NCBI GenBank assembly: GCA_944376955.1
Contig: CALWEB010000097.1
Coordinates: 1-5,962 of the forward strand
Source of the DNA: an uncultured Agathobaculum sp.
Lineage (GTDB): Bacteria > Bacillota > Clostridia > Oscillospirales > Butyricicoccaceae
Reading direction: 5' to 3'
DNA length: 5,962 nucleotides
Position numbers and translations under genes: made by a program
Notes under the pieces: generated by a model
What the model saw: only the letters and a program-made list of their open reading frames with translations
The model's database searches: none
Told to the model about the DNA's origin: nothing
Part shown: piece after piece, positions 1 through 5,857 of the stretch
Layout: every line of letters begins with the position of its first letter
Position numbering within the stretch: the stretch's first letter is position 1

Positions 1-87
1 GAGCTTTACCGCGGCGGCGCGGCCGGAAACTGCCATTCCGTTGTACGAAAAATTTATTGCGCGCTGCCGTGAAAGCGGCCTGCCGGT
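1..87 (+). repeat. Direct repeat, copy 1 (duplicate of internal dtd segment)
   Basis: All 87 bases are identical to positions 439-525, an offset of 438 bases. The match begins at the first base of the window, so its true left end cannot be seen. It ends at 87/88, where copy 1 reads A and copy 2 reads C. The copied segment encodes residues 92-119 of D-aminoacyl-tRNA deacylase plus the first two bases of codon 120. It keeps the same reading frame here, because 438 is a multiple of three. Confidence 0.97.
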
Positions 88-133
88 ACTCATTTTCATC
101 TACGGCCGCATCTACAAAAAATACAAACGATAA
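2..133 (+). CDS. C-terminal end of an upstream open frame, apparent DTD fragment joined to an unrecognised tail
   Basis: The frame is open from the window edge and stops at TAA 131-133. Codons 2-85 translate as residues 92-119 of DTD (SFTAAARPET onward to SGLP), because this stretch is the repeat copy. From codon 86 the frame continues without interruption as VLIFIYGRIYKKYKR. That tail has a hydrophobic stretch and then a basic end, as at the C-terminus of many membrane proteins, but I do not recognise it. It does not resemble the end of RelA/SpoT, which often precedes dtd in Firmicutes. Either the real upstream gene supplies only the tail and the first 87 bases are misjoined, or a truncated dtd copy reads into that tail after a tandem duplication. 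The stop lies 33 bases before dtd, consistent with co-transcription. Confidence 0.4.
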   Translation, partial: SFTAAARPETAIPLYEKFIARCRESGLPVLIFIYGRIYKKYKR

Positions 134-166
134 CAGGCGCGCCTGCGCCGGAAATGAGGAAAACTT

Positions 167-616
167 ATGCGGGCACTGATTCAGCGTGTGTCGCGCGCGT
201 CGGTCACGATTGACGGCGCGGTACACGGGCAGATCGGGCAGGGCTTTCTCGTTCTGCTCGGCATTACGGACGGCGATACGGTGGCGGACGCGGTTTATCT
301 GGCCGATAAAACGGTAAAACTGCGGGTGTTCACCGATGAAAACGATAAGATGAACCGGTCGCTGGCCGATGTGGGGGGCGGCATCCTCGTCGTTTCGCAG
401 TTTACGCTGTACGGCGACTGTAAAAAGGGCAACCGCCCGAGCTTTACCGCGGCGGCGCGGCCGGAAACTGCCATTCCGTTGTACGAAAAATTTATTGCGC
501 GCTGCCGTGAAAGCGGCCTGCCGGTCGAGACCGGCGAGTTCGGCGCTGATATGAAGGTGGACCTGCTCAACGATGGGCTGGTCACATTGTGGATGGACAC
601 CGCCCAGATGCGGTGA
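167..616 (+). CDS. dtd: D-aminoacyl-tRNA deacylase (DTD)
   Basis: DTD hydrolyses D-amino acids (and glycine mischarged on tRNA-Ala) from tRNA, protecting cytosolic translation. The 149 residues match the usual family length of about 145-150, and the protein aligns throughout with the E. coli enzyme as I remember it: the MRALIQRVSRASVTIDG start, the VVSQFTLYGD segment with the SQFT active-site motif at 77-80, and the RPSFTAAARP segment at 90-99. The C-terminal cross-subunit motif, normally N-x-G-P-x-T, reads NDGLVT at 135-140, so the cis-proline of the Gly-cisPro motif is leucine (CTG at 578-580). One C-to-T change from CCG would explain it. The ATG is preceded by GAGGA at 156-160 with a 6-base spacer. 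It heads a tight run with the MBL hydrolase and hemZ. The family call is very firm; whether chiral proofreading is normal is open. Confidence 0.95.
   Translation: MRALIQRVSRASVTIDGAVHGQIGQGFLVLLGITDGDTVADAVYLADKTVKLRVFTDENDKMNRSLADVGGGILVVSQFTLYGDCKKGNRPSFTAAARPETAIPLYEKFIARCRESGLPVETGEFGADMKVDLLNDGLVTLWMDTAQMR
439..525 (+). repeat. Direct repeat, copy 2 (inside intact dtd)
   Basis: This is the partner of the repeat at positions 1-87, with no mismatch. It lies within the intact dtd gene, just after the SQFTLYG motif and before the C-terminal NDGLVT motif. Because it sits naturally in a full-length conserved gene, it is the presumed original; the copy at the window start is the displaced one. 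Confidence 0.97.
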
Positions 617-620
617 CGGA

Positions 621-626
621 AAGGAG
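621..626 (+). promoter_or_regulatory. Ribosome-binding site fixing the MBL hydrolase start
   Basis: AAGGAG lies 10 bases before the ATG at 637. It supports that start over the in-frame ATG at 589, which lies inside dtd and would add 16 residues unlike the family N-terminus. Confidence 0.75.
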
Positions 627-636
627 TAAACTACGG

Positions 637-1269
637 ATGAAAATTATGCAGCTTTGCGTCGGCGTGGTCGGCACGAATTGCTATATTGTATATGATGAAA
701 ACAGCCGAGAGGCGGCGGTGATCGACCCGGGTGACAATGCGCCCTCGATTCTGCAGGCGGTTGCGGAGGAAAAACTGACGGTCAAGTACGTTTTGTTGAC
801 CCATGCGCATTTTGACCACATCCTCGCCGCCCATGATGTGCTGGAAAAGACGGGCGCGCAGTATGTGGTGCCGGAGGGGGATCTGTGGCTGCTCAAACGC
901 GAGAATATGCACCCGTTCCGCGCGCTTGCGCGCGGTTACACCGAGGACACGCCGGATATCGTGGCGACCGAGGGTACACAGGTCACGTTTGGCGGTCTGA
1001 CCGCGACTTATATGAACACGCCCGGGCATACGCCTGGTTCTTCCGTTATCCAGATTGCGGACTGCCTGTTCACGGGCGACACGCTGTTTCGCCATGAGTG
1101 CGGCCGCTGTGATCTCGAGGGCGGCGATTTCAGCCAGATGCTGCATTCCCTCAAGCGACTGCATGATCTGGATGGTGATTACAAGGTGTTGCCCGGGCAT
1201 GAGGGGCTTTCCACCCTGTCTGAGGAGCGCGTGGCCAATTCTTACATGCTGCAGGCGGTTGGGAAATGA
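637..1269 (+). CDS. MBL-fold metallo-hydrolase (glyoxalase II-like, YcbL/YqgX type)
   Basis: This is a 210-residue cytosolic metallo-beta-lactamase-fold hydrolase. All expected metal ligands are visible: THAHFDH at 55-61 (His56, His58, Asp60, His61), His131 in PGHTPGS, Asp148 in TGDTLF and His188 in PGHEG. The segment GRCDLEGGD at 156-164 is typical of the YcbL/YqgX branch, which resembles hydroxyacylglutathione hydrolase but lacks the long C-terminal domain of true glyoxalase II, in keeping with the short length here. The substrate is probably a thioester or similar small molecule and cannot be named from sequence. The start at 637 follows AAGGAG; an earlier in-frame ATG at 589 overlaps dtd and looks wrong. 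The stop overlaps the hemZ start in ATGA, so the two are translationally coupled. In many Clostridia this hydrolase sits between dtd and hemZ, as here. Confidence 0.9.
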   Translation: MKIMQLCVGVVGTNCYIVYDENSREAAVIDPGDNAPSILQAVAEEKLTVKYVLLTHAHFDHILAAHDVLEKTGAQYVVPEGDLWLLKRENMHPFRALARGYTEDTPDIVATEGTQVTFGGLTATYMNTPGHTPGSSVIQIADCLFTGDTLFRHECGRCDLEGGDFSQMLHSLKRLHDLDGDYKVLPGHEGLSTLSEERVANSYMLQAVGK

Positions 1270-2732
1270 TGGTCTATACCATGGAGGGCCATGCGCTCAA
1301 ACATGCGGTGGAGGAAATGCTGTTCCATCTGCTGCCGACCGTGCAGCTGGTATATGCAGAGACGGTGGGCGAAGGCGACTGGTGCCGCAGCATCCTGACG
1401 GAAGCGGATGGGCAGGCGCAGGCCAAGGCGATCGTCTGTCTGGACGGTGCGGTGCGCGAAAGCGAGAAATGCGCGCCGGTGGCAGGGCTTGAGCCGCTCG
1501 ACTATAAGCGCACGGTGACCGAGCTGGTCAAAACAACCGTGTATGACGCGGTCGTGCCCGCACTGCCCGCGCCGCCGGTCTGGGGCAGCCTGACCGGGGT
1601 GCGCCCGGCAAAGCTGGCGCGCGGCCTGATCGAGCGCGGCATGACCCGCGGTGAGGCCGCTGCTTATCTGCGGGAGCATTTTCATGTTTCGCCCGACCGC
1701 ACTGCGCTCACCATCCGCGCGGCAGCGACCGCCATGGAACTCGACCGCGCCATTGGGCCGGACGATATTTCGCTCTATGTCGGCATCCCGTTCTGCCCGT
1801 CGCGGTGCTATTACTGCTCGTTCGTGTCGTCCACGACCGCGCAGTCCGGCCACCTGATCGAGCCGTATCTGGATACCCTGTGCCGCGAGATCGAGGAGAC
1901 TGCCGCGCTGGTGCGCGAGGCGGGCAAACGGGTGCAGAGCGTGTATATCGGCGGCGGAACGCCGACCACGCTGGACGAAAACCAGCTGGCGCGCCTGCTG
2001 GCGGCGCTGGAAAAAAACTTTGATCTTTCGCATCTTCGTGAATATACTGTGGAAGCGGGCCGACCGGATACCATCACGCCGGAAAAACTTGCGGCGCTAC
2101 GTGCGGCAGGCGTTGGGCGCGTGAGCATCAATCCGCAGTCGATGGACGACGCAGTGCTGGCCGCGACCGGGCGGCGGCACAGCGCGCAGGATGTGCTGCG
2201 CGCCTATGACGAGGCGCGGCAGGCTGGGTTTGACGCGATCAATATGGACGTGATTGCAGGGCTGACGAATGATACCCCCGCGCACTTTGCCCACACGATG
2301 GATACGCTGATCGGCCTTGCGCCCGAAAATATCACGGTGCATACGCTGGCAATCAAGCGCGGCGCAGACCTGACCGATAAGGCGGCGGCATCGGCGCAGC
2401 GCGAGAGCGTTTCGCGTATGCTGGACGGCGAGGCGCACGCGCTGCAAACGGCGGGTTACGGGCCATACTATCTGTACCGGCAGAAGTTCACCGCAGGCGG
2501 GTTCGAGAATGTCGGCTGGTGCAAACCGGATACCGAGTGCTTTTACAATGTGACGATGATGGAGGAGTTGCAGACGATCCTTTCTCTCGGCGCGGGCGGT
2601 GTGTCCAAGCGCGTGGAGCGCGCGACCGGGTGGATTGAGCGGGCGAATAACCCCAAATATCCGCTGGAGTACATCCGGGCCGCGGATCGGCTGGCAAACG
2701 GCAAACGCAAACTATTATTTCCCAAGCAGTAA
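1266..2732 (+). CDS. hemZ: HemZ, HemN-family radical SAM protein (coproporphyrinogen dehydrogenase-like)
   Basis: The protein has 488 residues. The radical SAM core begins at about residue 169 with YVGIPFCPSRCYYC; Cys177, Cys181 and Cys184 form the CxxxCxxC site for the 4Fe-4S cluster. GGGTP at 229-233 is the usual SAM-contacting motif, and VEAGRPDT at 262-269 replaces the ECNPG-type motif of HemN, a HemZ hallmark. The C-terminal part has YYLYRQK (401-407), FENVGW (413-418) and LGAGGVSKR (441-449), also HemZ-like. The N-terminal 165 residues are the HemZ-specific extension. Named activity is the oxygen-independent decarboxylation of coproporphyrinogen III to protoporphyrinogen IX, but many anaerobes with HemZ lack a full haem pathway, so the true role may differ. 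No other haem gene is in the window. The first ATG overlaps the previous stop; a start at 1269 or 1281 is possible. Confidence 0.9.
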   Translation: MMVYTMEGHALKHAVEEMLFHLLPTVQLVYAETVGEGDWCRSILTEADGQAQAKAIVCLDGAVRESEKCAPVAGLEPLDYKRTVTELVKTTVYDAVVPALPAPPVWGSLTGVRPAKLARGLIERGMTRGEAAAYLREHFHVSPDRTALTIRAAATAMELDRAIGPDDISLYVGIPFCPSRCYYCSFVSSTTAQSGHLIEPYLDTLCREIEETAALVREAGKRVQSVYIGGGTPTTLDENQLARLLAALEKNFDLSHLREYTVEAGRPDTITPEKLAALRAAGVGRVSINPQSMDDAVLAATGRRHSAQDVLRAYDEARQAGFDAINMDVIAGLTNDTPAHFAHTMDTLIGLAPENITVHTLAIKRGADLTDKAAASAQRESVSRMLDGEAHALQTAGYGPYYLYRQKFTAGGFENVGWCKPDTECFYNVTMMEELQTILSLGAGGVSKRVERATGWIERANNPKYPLEYIRAADRLANGKRKLLFPKQ

Positions 2733-2737
2733 GGAGG
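2731..2737 (+). promoter_or_regulatory. Strong Shine-Dalgarno overlapping the hemZ stop codon
   Basis: AAGGAGG begins inside the hemZ TAA (2730-2732) and stands 9 bases before the kinase ATG at 2747. The overlap implies that ribosomes ending hemZ can reload on the kinase, so both belong to one transcript. Confidence 0.75.
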
Positions 2738-2746
2738 GAACGGGTT

Positions 2747-3670
2747 ATGGCGGAATATACGCTCAAATATATCAATCACCGTGCGCGGTATGACGCGGTG
2801 GAATTTATCCGTGAGTGCGAGGAAAAATATCATGCACAGGTGCTTGCCGTGGCGGAGGAAATTGCGAAAAACAGTGCGCACAAGCCGATTGTGCTGATCA
2901 ATGGGCCGTCCTCGTCGGGTAAGACCACGACCAACGACCGCATTGCGCGTGCGCTGGAGGCGCACGGCATCCACGCGGAAATGATCTCGATGGATGATTA
3001 TTACCGCACGGTCGGCACTTATGAAATCCCGCCCGACCCGGAAAACGGCGTACCCGATCTGGAAAGTCCGGAGTGCATGAACCTGCCGCTGTTAAGCCAG
3101 CATCTGGCGCAGCTGGTGGCGGGGGAGGAGATTGCACTGCCACGGTTCGAATTTGAAACGCGCACGTCCATTCCCGAAGCGCGCACGCTGCGCTTAGACC
3201 CGGATGAGGTGGTGCTGATCGAGGGCATCCACTCGTTCAATCCGGTCATCATGGGCGATCTGGCGCACGCAGCAACCGGCGTGTACCTGTCGGTGGCCAG
3301 CGCGGTTGTCCCCGAAGAGGGGCGACGGCTTGAGCCGTATATGCTGCGCTTCCTGCGTCGCGCCATGCGAGACAGCCTGTTCCGCAACTCGCCGGTGGAG
3401 GAAACCCTGCACCAGTGGAATTCGGTGCGGCGCGGCGAGCGGCTGTATATCGCGCCGTACCGCGGGCAGGCTAACCTGACGGTGGATACGTTTTTGCCGT
3501 ATGAACTGTGCATCCTGATGCAGCATTTGGCGCCGCGGCTGCAACAGTATGAGCAGCAGCTTGCGGGGGCGGATCTGGCACCGATTGGTCAGGTGCTGGG
3601 ACAGGTGGCGCCGATTGATTATGCGGATTTCCTGCCGGAAGACTCGGTTTTGCATGAGTTTATCGGCTGA
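2747..3670 (+). CDS. Nucleoside kinase of the uridine kinase/phosphoribulokinase superfamily, stand-alone form
   Basis: A P-loop kinase of 307 residues. The Walker A motif is GPSSSGKTT at 53-61; SMDDYY at 81-86 carries the acidic pair expected near the phosphate acceptor; LPRFEFETR (131-139), IEGIHSFNP (158-166), SVRRGE (226-231) and the C-terminal end DSVLHEFIG fit the clostridial and Thermotoga-like 'uridine kinase/nucleoside kinase' family. Most members I know are about 550 residues, with a TGS domain and a threonyl-tRNA-synthetase-like editing-type domain before the kinase. Here those domains are missing; only about 45 residues precede the P-loop, including the helical linker VEFIRECEEKYHAQ. 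Expected reaction: phosphorylation of a nucleoside (uridine/cytidine or another) with a nucleoside triphosphate. The start is well supported by AAGGAGG at 2731-2737. No stop or frameshift remnant of the missing domains is visible upstream, which is hemZ. Substrate remains unknown. Confidence 0.85.
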   Translation: MAEYTLKYINHRARYDAVEFIRECEEKYHAQVLAVAEEIAKNSAHKPIVLINGPSSSGKTTTNDRIARALEAHGIHAEMISMDDYYRTVGTYEIPPDPENGVPDLESPECMNLPLLSQHLAQLVAGEEIALPRFEFETRTSIPEARTLRLDPDEVVLIEGIHSFNPVIMGDLAHAATGVYLSVASAVVPEEGRRLEPYMLRFLRRAMRDSLFRNSPVEETLHQWNSVRRGERLYIAPYRGQANLTVDTFLPYELCILMQHLAPRLQQYEQQLAGADLAPIGQVLGQVAPIDYADFLPEDSVLHEFIG

Positions 3671-3685
3671 AACAGGCATAAAACC

Positions 3686-3714
3686 TTGCTTTTTGGCAGG
3701 GTGTGAAGTATAAT
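3686..3714 (+). promoter_or_regulatory. Sigma-A-type promoter for the zinc-ribbon gene
   Basis: TTGCTT at 3686-3691 and a perfect TATAAT at 3709-3714 are separated by 17 bases, the preferred spacing. A start point near 3721 would give a leader of about 40 bases before the ATG at 3761. The site lies in the only gap of real size (about 90 bases) between coding regions, right after the kinase stop. No convincing terminator separates it from the upstream unit, so readthrough is possible. The -35 box matches TTGACA at only three of six positions. Confidence 0.65.
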
Positions 3715-3745
3715 AAACCAAATGTAGCGGTCTGTGGCCGCGCGG

Positions 3746-3751
3746 AAGGAG
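3746..3751 (+). promoter_or_regulatory. Ribosome-binding site fixing the zinc-ribbon protein start
   Basis: AAGGAG lies 9 bases before the ATG at 3761. The upstream in-frame GTG at 3734 has no such site, so the ATG is preferred and the protein is 130 rather than 139 residues long. Confidence 0.75.
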
Positions 3752-3760
3752 CGATGGGCA

Positions 3761-4153
3761 ATGGATACAAGAGTACAATCGTTTCTGGATAAGGTCAAAG
3801 TGATGGCGGAAAAGACCGGCAAGGCGGCCGGCCGCGCGGCGGATGCCGCAGGCAAAAAGGCGACCGAACTGGCAGGTGCAACGCGCATCAACCTGCAGAT
3901 TTTCGATCTCAACACCGAGTGTGAGGTGCTTTACAAAGAGATCGGCAGGATGGTTTATGAGCTACACCGTGGCAGCGAAGTCTCCAATGATGAAATGGAT
4001 GAGAAAATCGCTGCGGTGGACGCAAAACAGGAGAAAATTGCGGCTTTGCGTCAGGAACTGGCGGGGATGAAAACCATTGTGGTCTGCCCGCACTGCGGGA
4101 AAACATGCAGCCGGGAGGATGCGTACTGCTCGGGCTGCGGCGGCGCGCTGTGA
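3761..4153 (+). CDS. Small coiled-coil protein with C-terminal zinc ribbon, function unknown
   Basis: The product has 130 residues and I cannot assign a function. Residues 1-40 are rich in Lys and Ala (EKTGKAAGRAADAAGKKATE) and should form an amphipathic helix. Residues about 45-103 look like a helical hairpin or coiled coil with many Glu and Lys. The end is a treble-clef-like zinc ribbon: Cys109 and Cys112 (CPHC), then Cys123 and Cys126 (CSGC), with an extra Cys116 between the knuckles. There is no signal peptide or membrane segment, so the protein is probably cytosolic. Proteins with this plan (a short helical body plus a terminal zinc ribbon) are common in Firmicutes and mostly uncharacterised. 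The gene has its own likely promoter at 3686-3714 and is followed after 62 bases by a flippase gene, which may have a separate promoter. Confidence 0.8.
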   Translation: MDTRVQSFLDKVKVMAEKTGKAAGRAADAAGKKATELAGATRINLQIFDLNTECEVLYKEIGRMVYELHRGSEVSNDEMDEKIAAVDAKQEKIAALRQELAGMKTIVVCPHCGKTCSREDAYCSGCGGAL

Positions 4154-4157
4154 GCGC

Positions 4158-4184
4158 ATATTTCGGAGCGCCCTGCCATACGGT
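4158..4184 (+). promoter_or_regulatory. Possible sigma-E-like (sporulation, mother-cell) promoter before the flippase
   Basis: ATATT at 4158-4162 and CATACGGT at 4177-4184 are 14 bases apart. The remembered Bacillus sigma-E consensus is ATATT, about 14 bases, CATACAnT; the -10 box differs at one defined position (A to G). A start near 4191 would place the AAAGGG ribosome site at 4200-4205 in the leader. Bacillus spoVB is sigma-E dependent, which fits the downstream gene. A competing reading is an extended sigma-A -10 (TGATATAAG, 4184-4192) without a good -35 box. Confidence 0.4.
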
Positions 4185-4199
4185 GATATAAGAAAAAGC

Positions 4200-4205
4200 A
4201 AAGGG
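4200..4205 (+). promoter_or_regulatory. Probable ribosome-binding site deciding the flippase start
   Basis: AAAGGG stands only 1 base before GTG 4207, which is too close for use, but 10 bases before TTG 4216. This favours the TTG as the start codon. The site itself is weak, so initiation may be inefficient. Confidence 0.4.
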
Positions 4206-4215
4206 CGTGTATCGT

Positions 4216-5841
4216 TTGCAGCGAAAAAAACAGAATTTTATTCAGGGTGCGGTCATTTTGATGATTGCAAGCCTGGTGGTTAAGGTAATCGGCGCGTTTT
4301 TCCAGATTCCGCTGCAAAATATGATCGGCGGGGAGAAGTCGCCTGCGTTCGGCCTGTTCAGCGCAGCATACCGGATTTATACGGCAATGCTGGTGATCTC
4401 GACGGTTGGCCTGCCGGCGGCGCTGTCCAAAATGGTGGCCGAAGCGACGGCCTGCGGGCGCGAACGCGAGGTGCGCCGGATCGTCCGCGTGGCGGGTGGC
4501 ATTTTCGTGCCGTTCGGCGCGCTGTGTACCGTTGTCCTGTTCTTCGGCGCGGATACGTTTGCGGGTTGGATCAAAAACCCGGATGCGCGGCTGGCGGTTA
4601 TGGCGATCGCACCGAGCGTGCTGATGGTCGCTATCCTGTCGGTGTTCCGCGGCTATTACCAGGGCCGCTCCAACATGGTGCCGACGGCGGTTTCACAGGT
4701 CATCGAGGCGCTGGGCAAGCTGGTGGTTGGCCTTGGCTTGGCGTTTTATGCAAAACAGCAGGGGATGGATGACCCTGTGGTGGCGGCACTCACTGTGCTT
4801 GGCGTAACGCTGGGCGAAGTTGTGGCGGCAGGCTATATGATTTTGCAGGCAGCCGTCACCCGGCGCCGTGCTGAATCCGTGCATCTGCTCAGCGATGCCG
4901 TGCGGCCAACACGCGAGCTTGCCAAGACGCTGCTGTCCCTGTCCATTCCGATCACGATCAGCTCGGCGGTGATGAGCCTGACCGACCTGATCGATGTGGC
5001 GCTGATTGCGGCGCGGCTGCAAAGCCCGGCGGTCGGCATGACAGCCGAGGCGGCAACGACCGCATACGGCATCTATACCGGTACGGTCAACTTCTTTAAC
5101 CTGCCGCAGACGCTGATCACCGCTTTGGCGGTCAGCGTGCTGCCGACGATTGCCAGCGCGCGCGCGTCGCAGAATTTTACCAAGGTTTCCAAAACCCTTT
5201 CGACCGCGCTGCGGCTGACTATGATCATCACGCTGCCGGCGGGCGCAGGGTTTCTGCTGCTCTCCGGTCCGATCTTGCGGATGTTTTACTCCGTGGGGAC
5301 GGCGGCGCAGGGCGGCCCGCTGATGGCAATGCTGGGCTTTGCTGTGCCGGCGGTGGCGCTGGTCGCCATCACCAACGCTACGTTGCAGGCGTTCGGTCGT
5401 ATTGACCTGCCGCTGATTTCCATGTTCTTGGGCGCGGTGGTCAAGATGCTGGGCGACTACTATCTGATCGGCAACCCGGCATTCGGCATTCTGGGTGCGC
5501 CCATCAGCACGGCGGTATGCTACTGGCTGATTGCGTTGCTCAACCTGTTCCATATCCGGCGGTTGTCCCATGCGCTGCCACCGCTCGGCAAAACGGCGGG
5601 GCGGCCGCTGGCCGCAACGGTCGGCATGGGTGCGGCAGCGTTTCTGGTCCACACGGTGCTGCTGCGGATTTTGAATGCAGCGCCCGGCACAGTGATTGAT
5701 AAGCTGGTGACACTGGTTGCGATTGCGGCAGCGGCGATGGTGTATCTCGTCTTACTGCTGATGCTGCACGCGATCGAGCGGGAGGATGTGCTTCTTCTGC
5801 CCAAGGGGGAGAAGATTGCGGATATATTACATTTGAAATGA
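4216..5841 (+). CDS. SpoVB/YabM/MurJ-type lipid-linked oligosaccharide flippase (MOP superfamily)
   Basis: A polytopic inner-membrane protein of 541 residues with about 14 hydrophobic segments (roughly 9-32, 48-67, 90-114, 127-145, 155-179, 189-211, 239-259, two in 280-312, 332-354, 367-389, 397-417, 425-445, 465-486, 497-518). The NFIQGAVIL start, the FRGYYQGRSNMVPTA segment at 144-158 followed by VIEALGKL, and the two-fold seven-helix plan place it in the polysaccharide biosynthesis/SpoVB group of the MOP superfamily. Relatives move undecaprenyl-linked precursors such as lipid II across the membrane, in vegetative wall or spore cortex synthesis. Sequence alone does not separate SpoVB, YabM and YtgP/MurJ roles. 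The mazG gene 16 bases downstream is the Bacillus yabM-yabN arrangement, and the possible sigma-E-like promoter favours a sporulation role. TTG 4216 is chosen over GTG 4207 for ribosome-site spacing and a family-like N-terminus; GTG would add three residues. Confidence 0.85.
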   Translation: MQRKKQNFIQGAVILMIASLVVKVIGAFFQIPLQNMIGGEKSPAFGLFSAAYRIYTAMLVISTVGLPAALSKMVAEATACGREREVRRIVRVAGGIFVPFGALCTVVLFFGADTFAGWIKNPDARLAVMAIAPSVLMVAILSVFRGYYQGRSNMVPTAVSQVIEALGKLVVGLGLAFYAKQQGMDDPVVAALTVLGVTLGEVVAAGYMILQAAVTRRRAESVHLLSDAVRPTRELAKTLLSLSIPITISSAVMSLTDLIDVALIAARLQSPAVGMTAEAATTAYGIYTGTVNFFNLPQTLITALAVSVLPTIASARASQNFTKVSKTLSTALRLTMIITLPAGAGFLLLSGPILRMFYSVGTAAQGGPLMAMLGFAVPAVALVAITNATLQAFGRIDLPLISMFLGAVVKMLGDYYLIGNPAFGILGAPISTAVCYWLIALLNLFHIRRLSHALPPLGKTAGRPLAATVGMGAAAFLVHTVLLRILNAAPGTVIDKLVTLVAIAAAAMVYLVLLLMLHAIEREDVLLLPKGEKIADILHLK

Positions 5842-5857
5842 GCGGGAAGTGCGAAAA

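Noticed and set aside
134..145. Perfect 12-base palindrome CAGGCGCGCCTG before dtd
   Set aside because: Short GC palindromes are expected by chance here. It has no spacer, no T-run and no second copy in the gap, so neither a terminator nor an operator can be claimed.
589..636. Longer start for the MBL hydrolase at ATG 589
   Set aside because: It overlaps dtd by 28 bases, the added residues do not match the family, and AAGGAG at 621-626 serves the ATG at 637.
1242..2033. Open frame of 263 codons on the minus strand opposite hemZ
   Set aside because: It mirrors the clear HemZ coding frame, is rich in Arg and His, and has no family motif; high GC content makes such antisense frames common.
3683..3702. 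Hairpin (ACCTTGC / GCAGGGT, 6-base loop) after the kinase gene as a terminator
   Set aside because: The stem is 7 bp with one G-T pair and no T-run follows; it overlaps the -35 box of a likely promoter, so termination is not supported.
3734..3760. GTG start nine codons upstream for the zinc-ribbon protein
   Set aside because: It has no ribosome-binding site, while AAGGAG at 3746-3751 is correctly placed for ATG 3761.
4145..4157. Hairpin GCGCT-GTG-AGCGC across the zinc-ribbon gene stop codon
   Set aside because: A 5-bp stem with a 3-base loop and no following T-run is too weak to call a terminator in GC-rich DNA.
4693..5652. Long open frame of 319 codons on the minus strand
   Set aside because: It lies wholly inside the flippase gene, is dominated by Arg, Gln and His as expected from the reverse of a GC-rich membrane-protein gene, and shows no recognisable domain or ribosome site.
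5838..5857. ATG overlapping the flippase stop (ATGA at 5838-5841) as the next gene start
   Set aside because: It is out of frame with the clear MazG sequence that starts at 5858, and its translation shows no recognisable protein.
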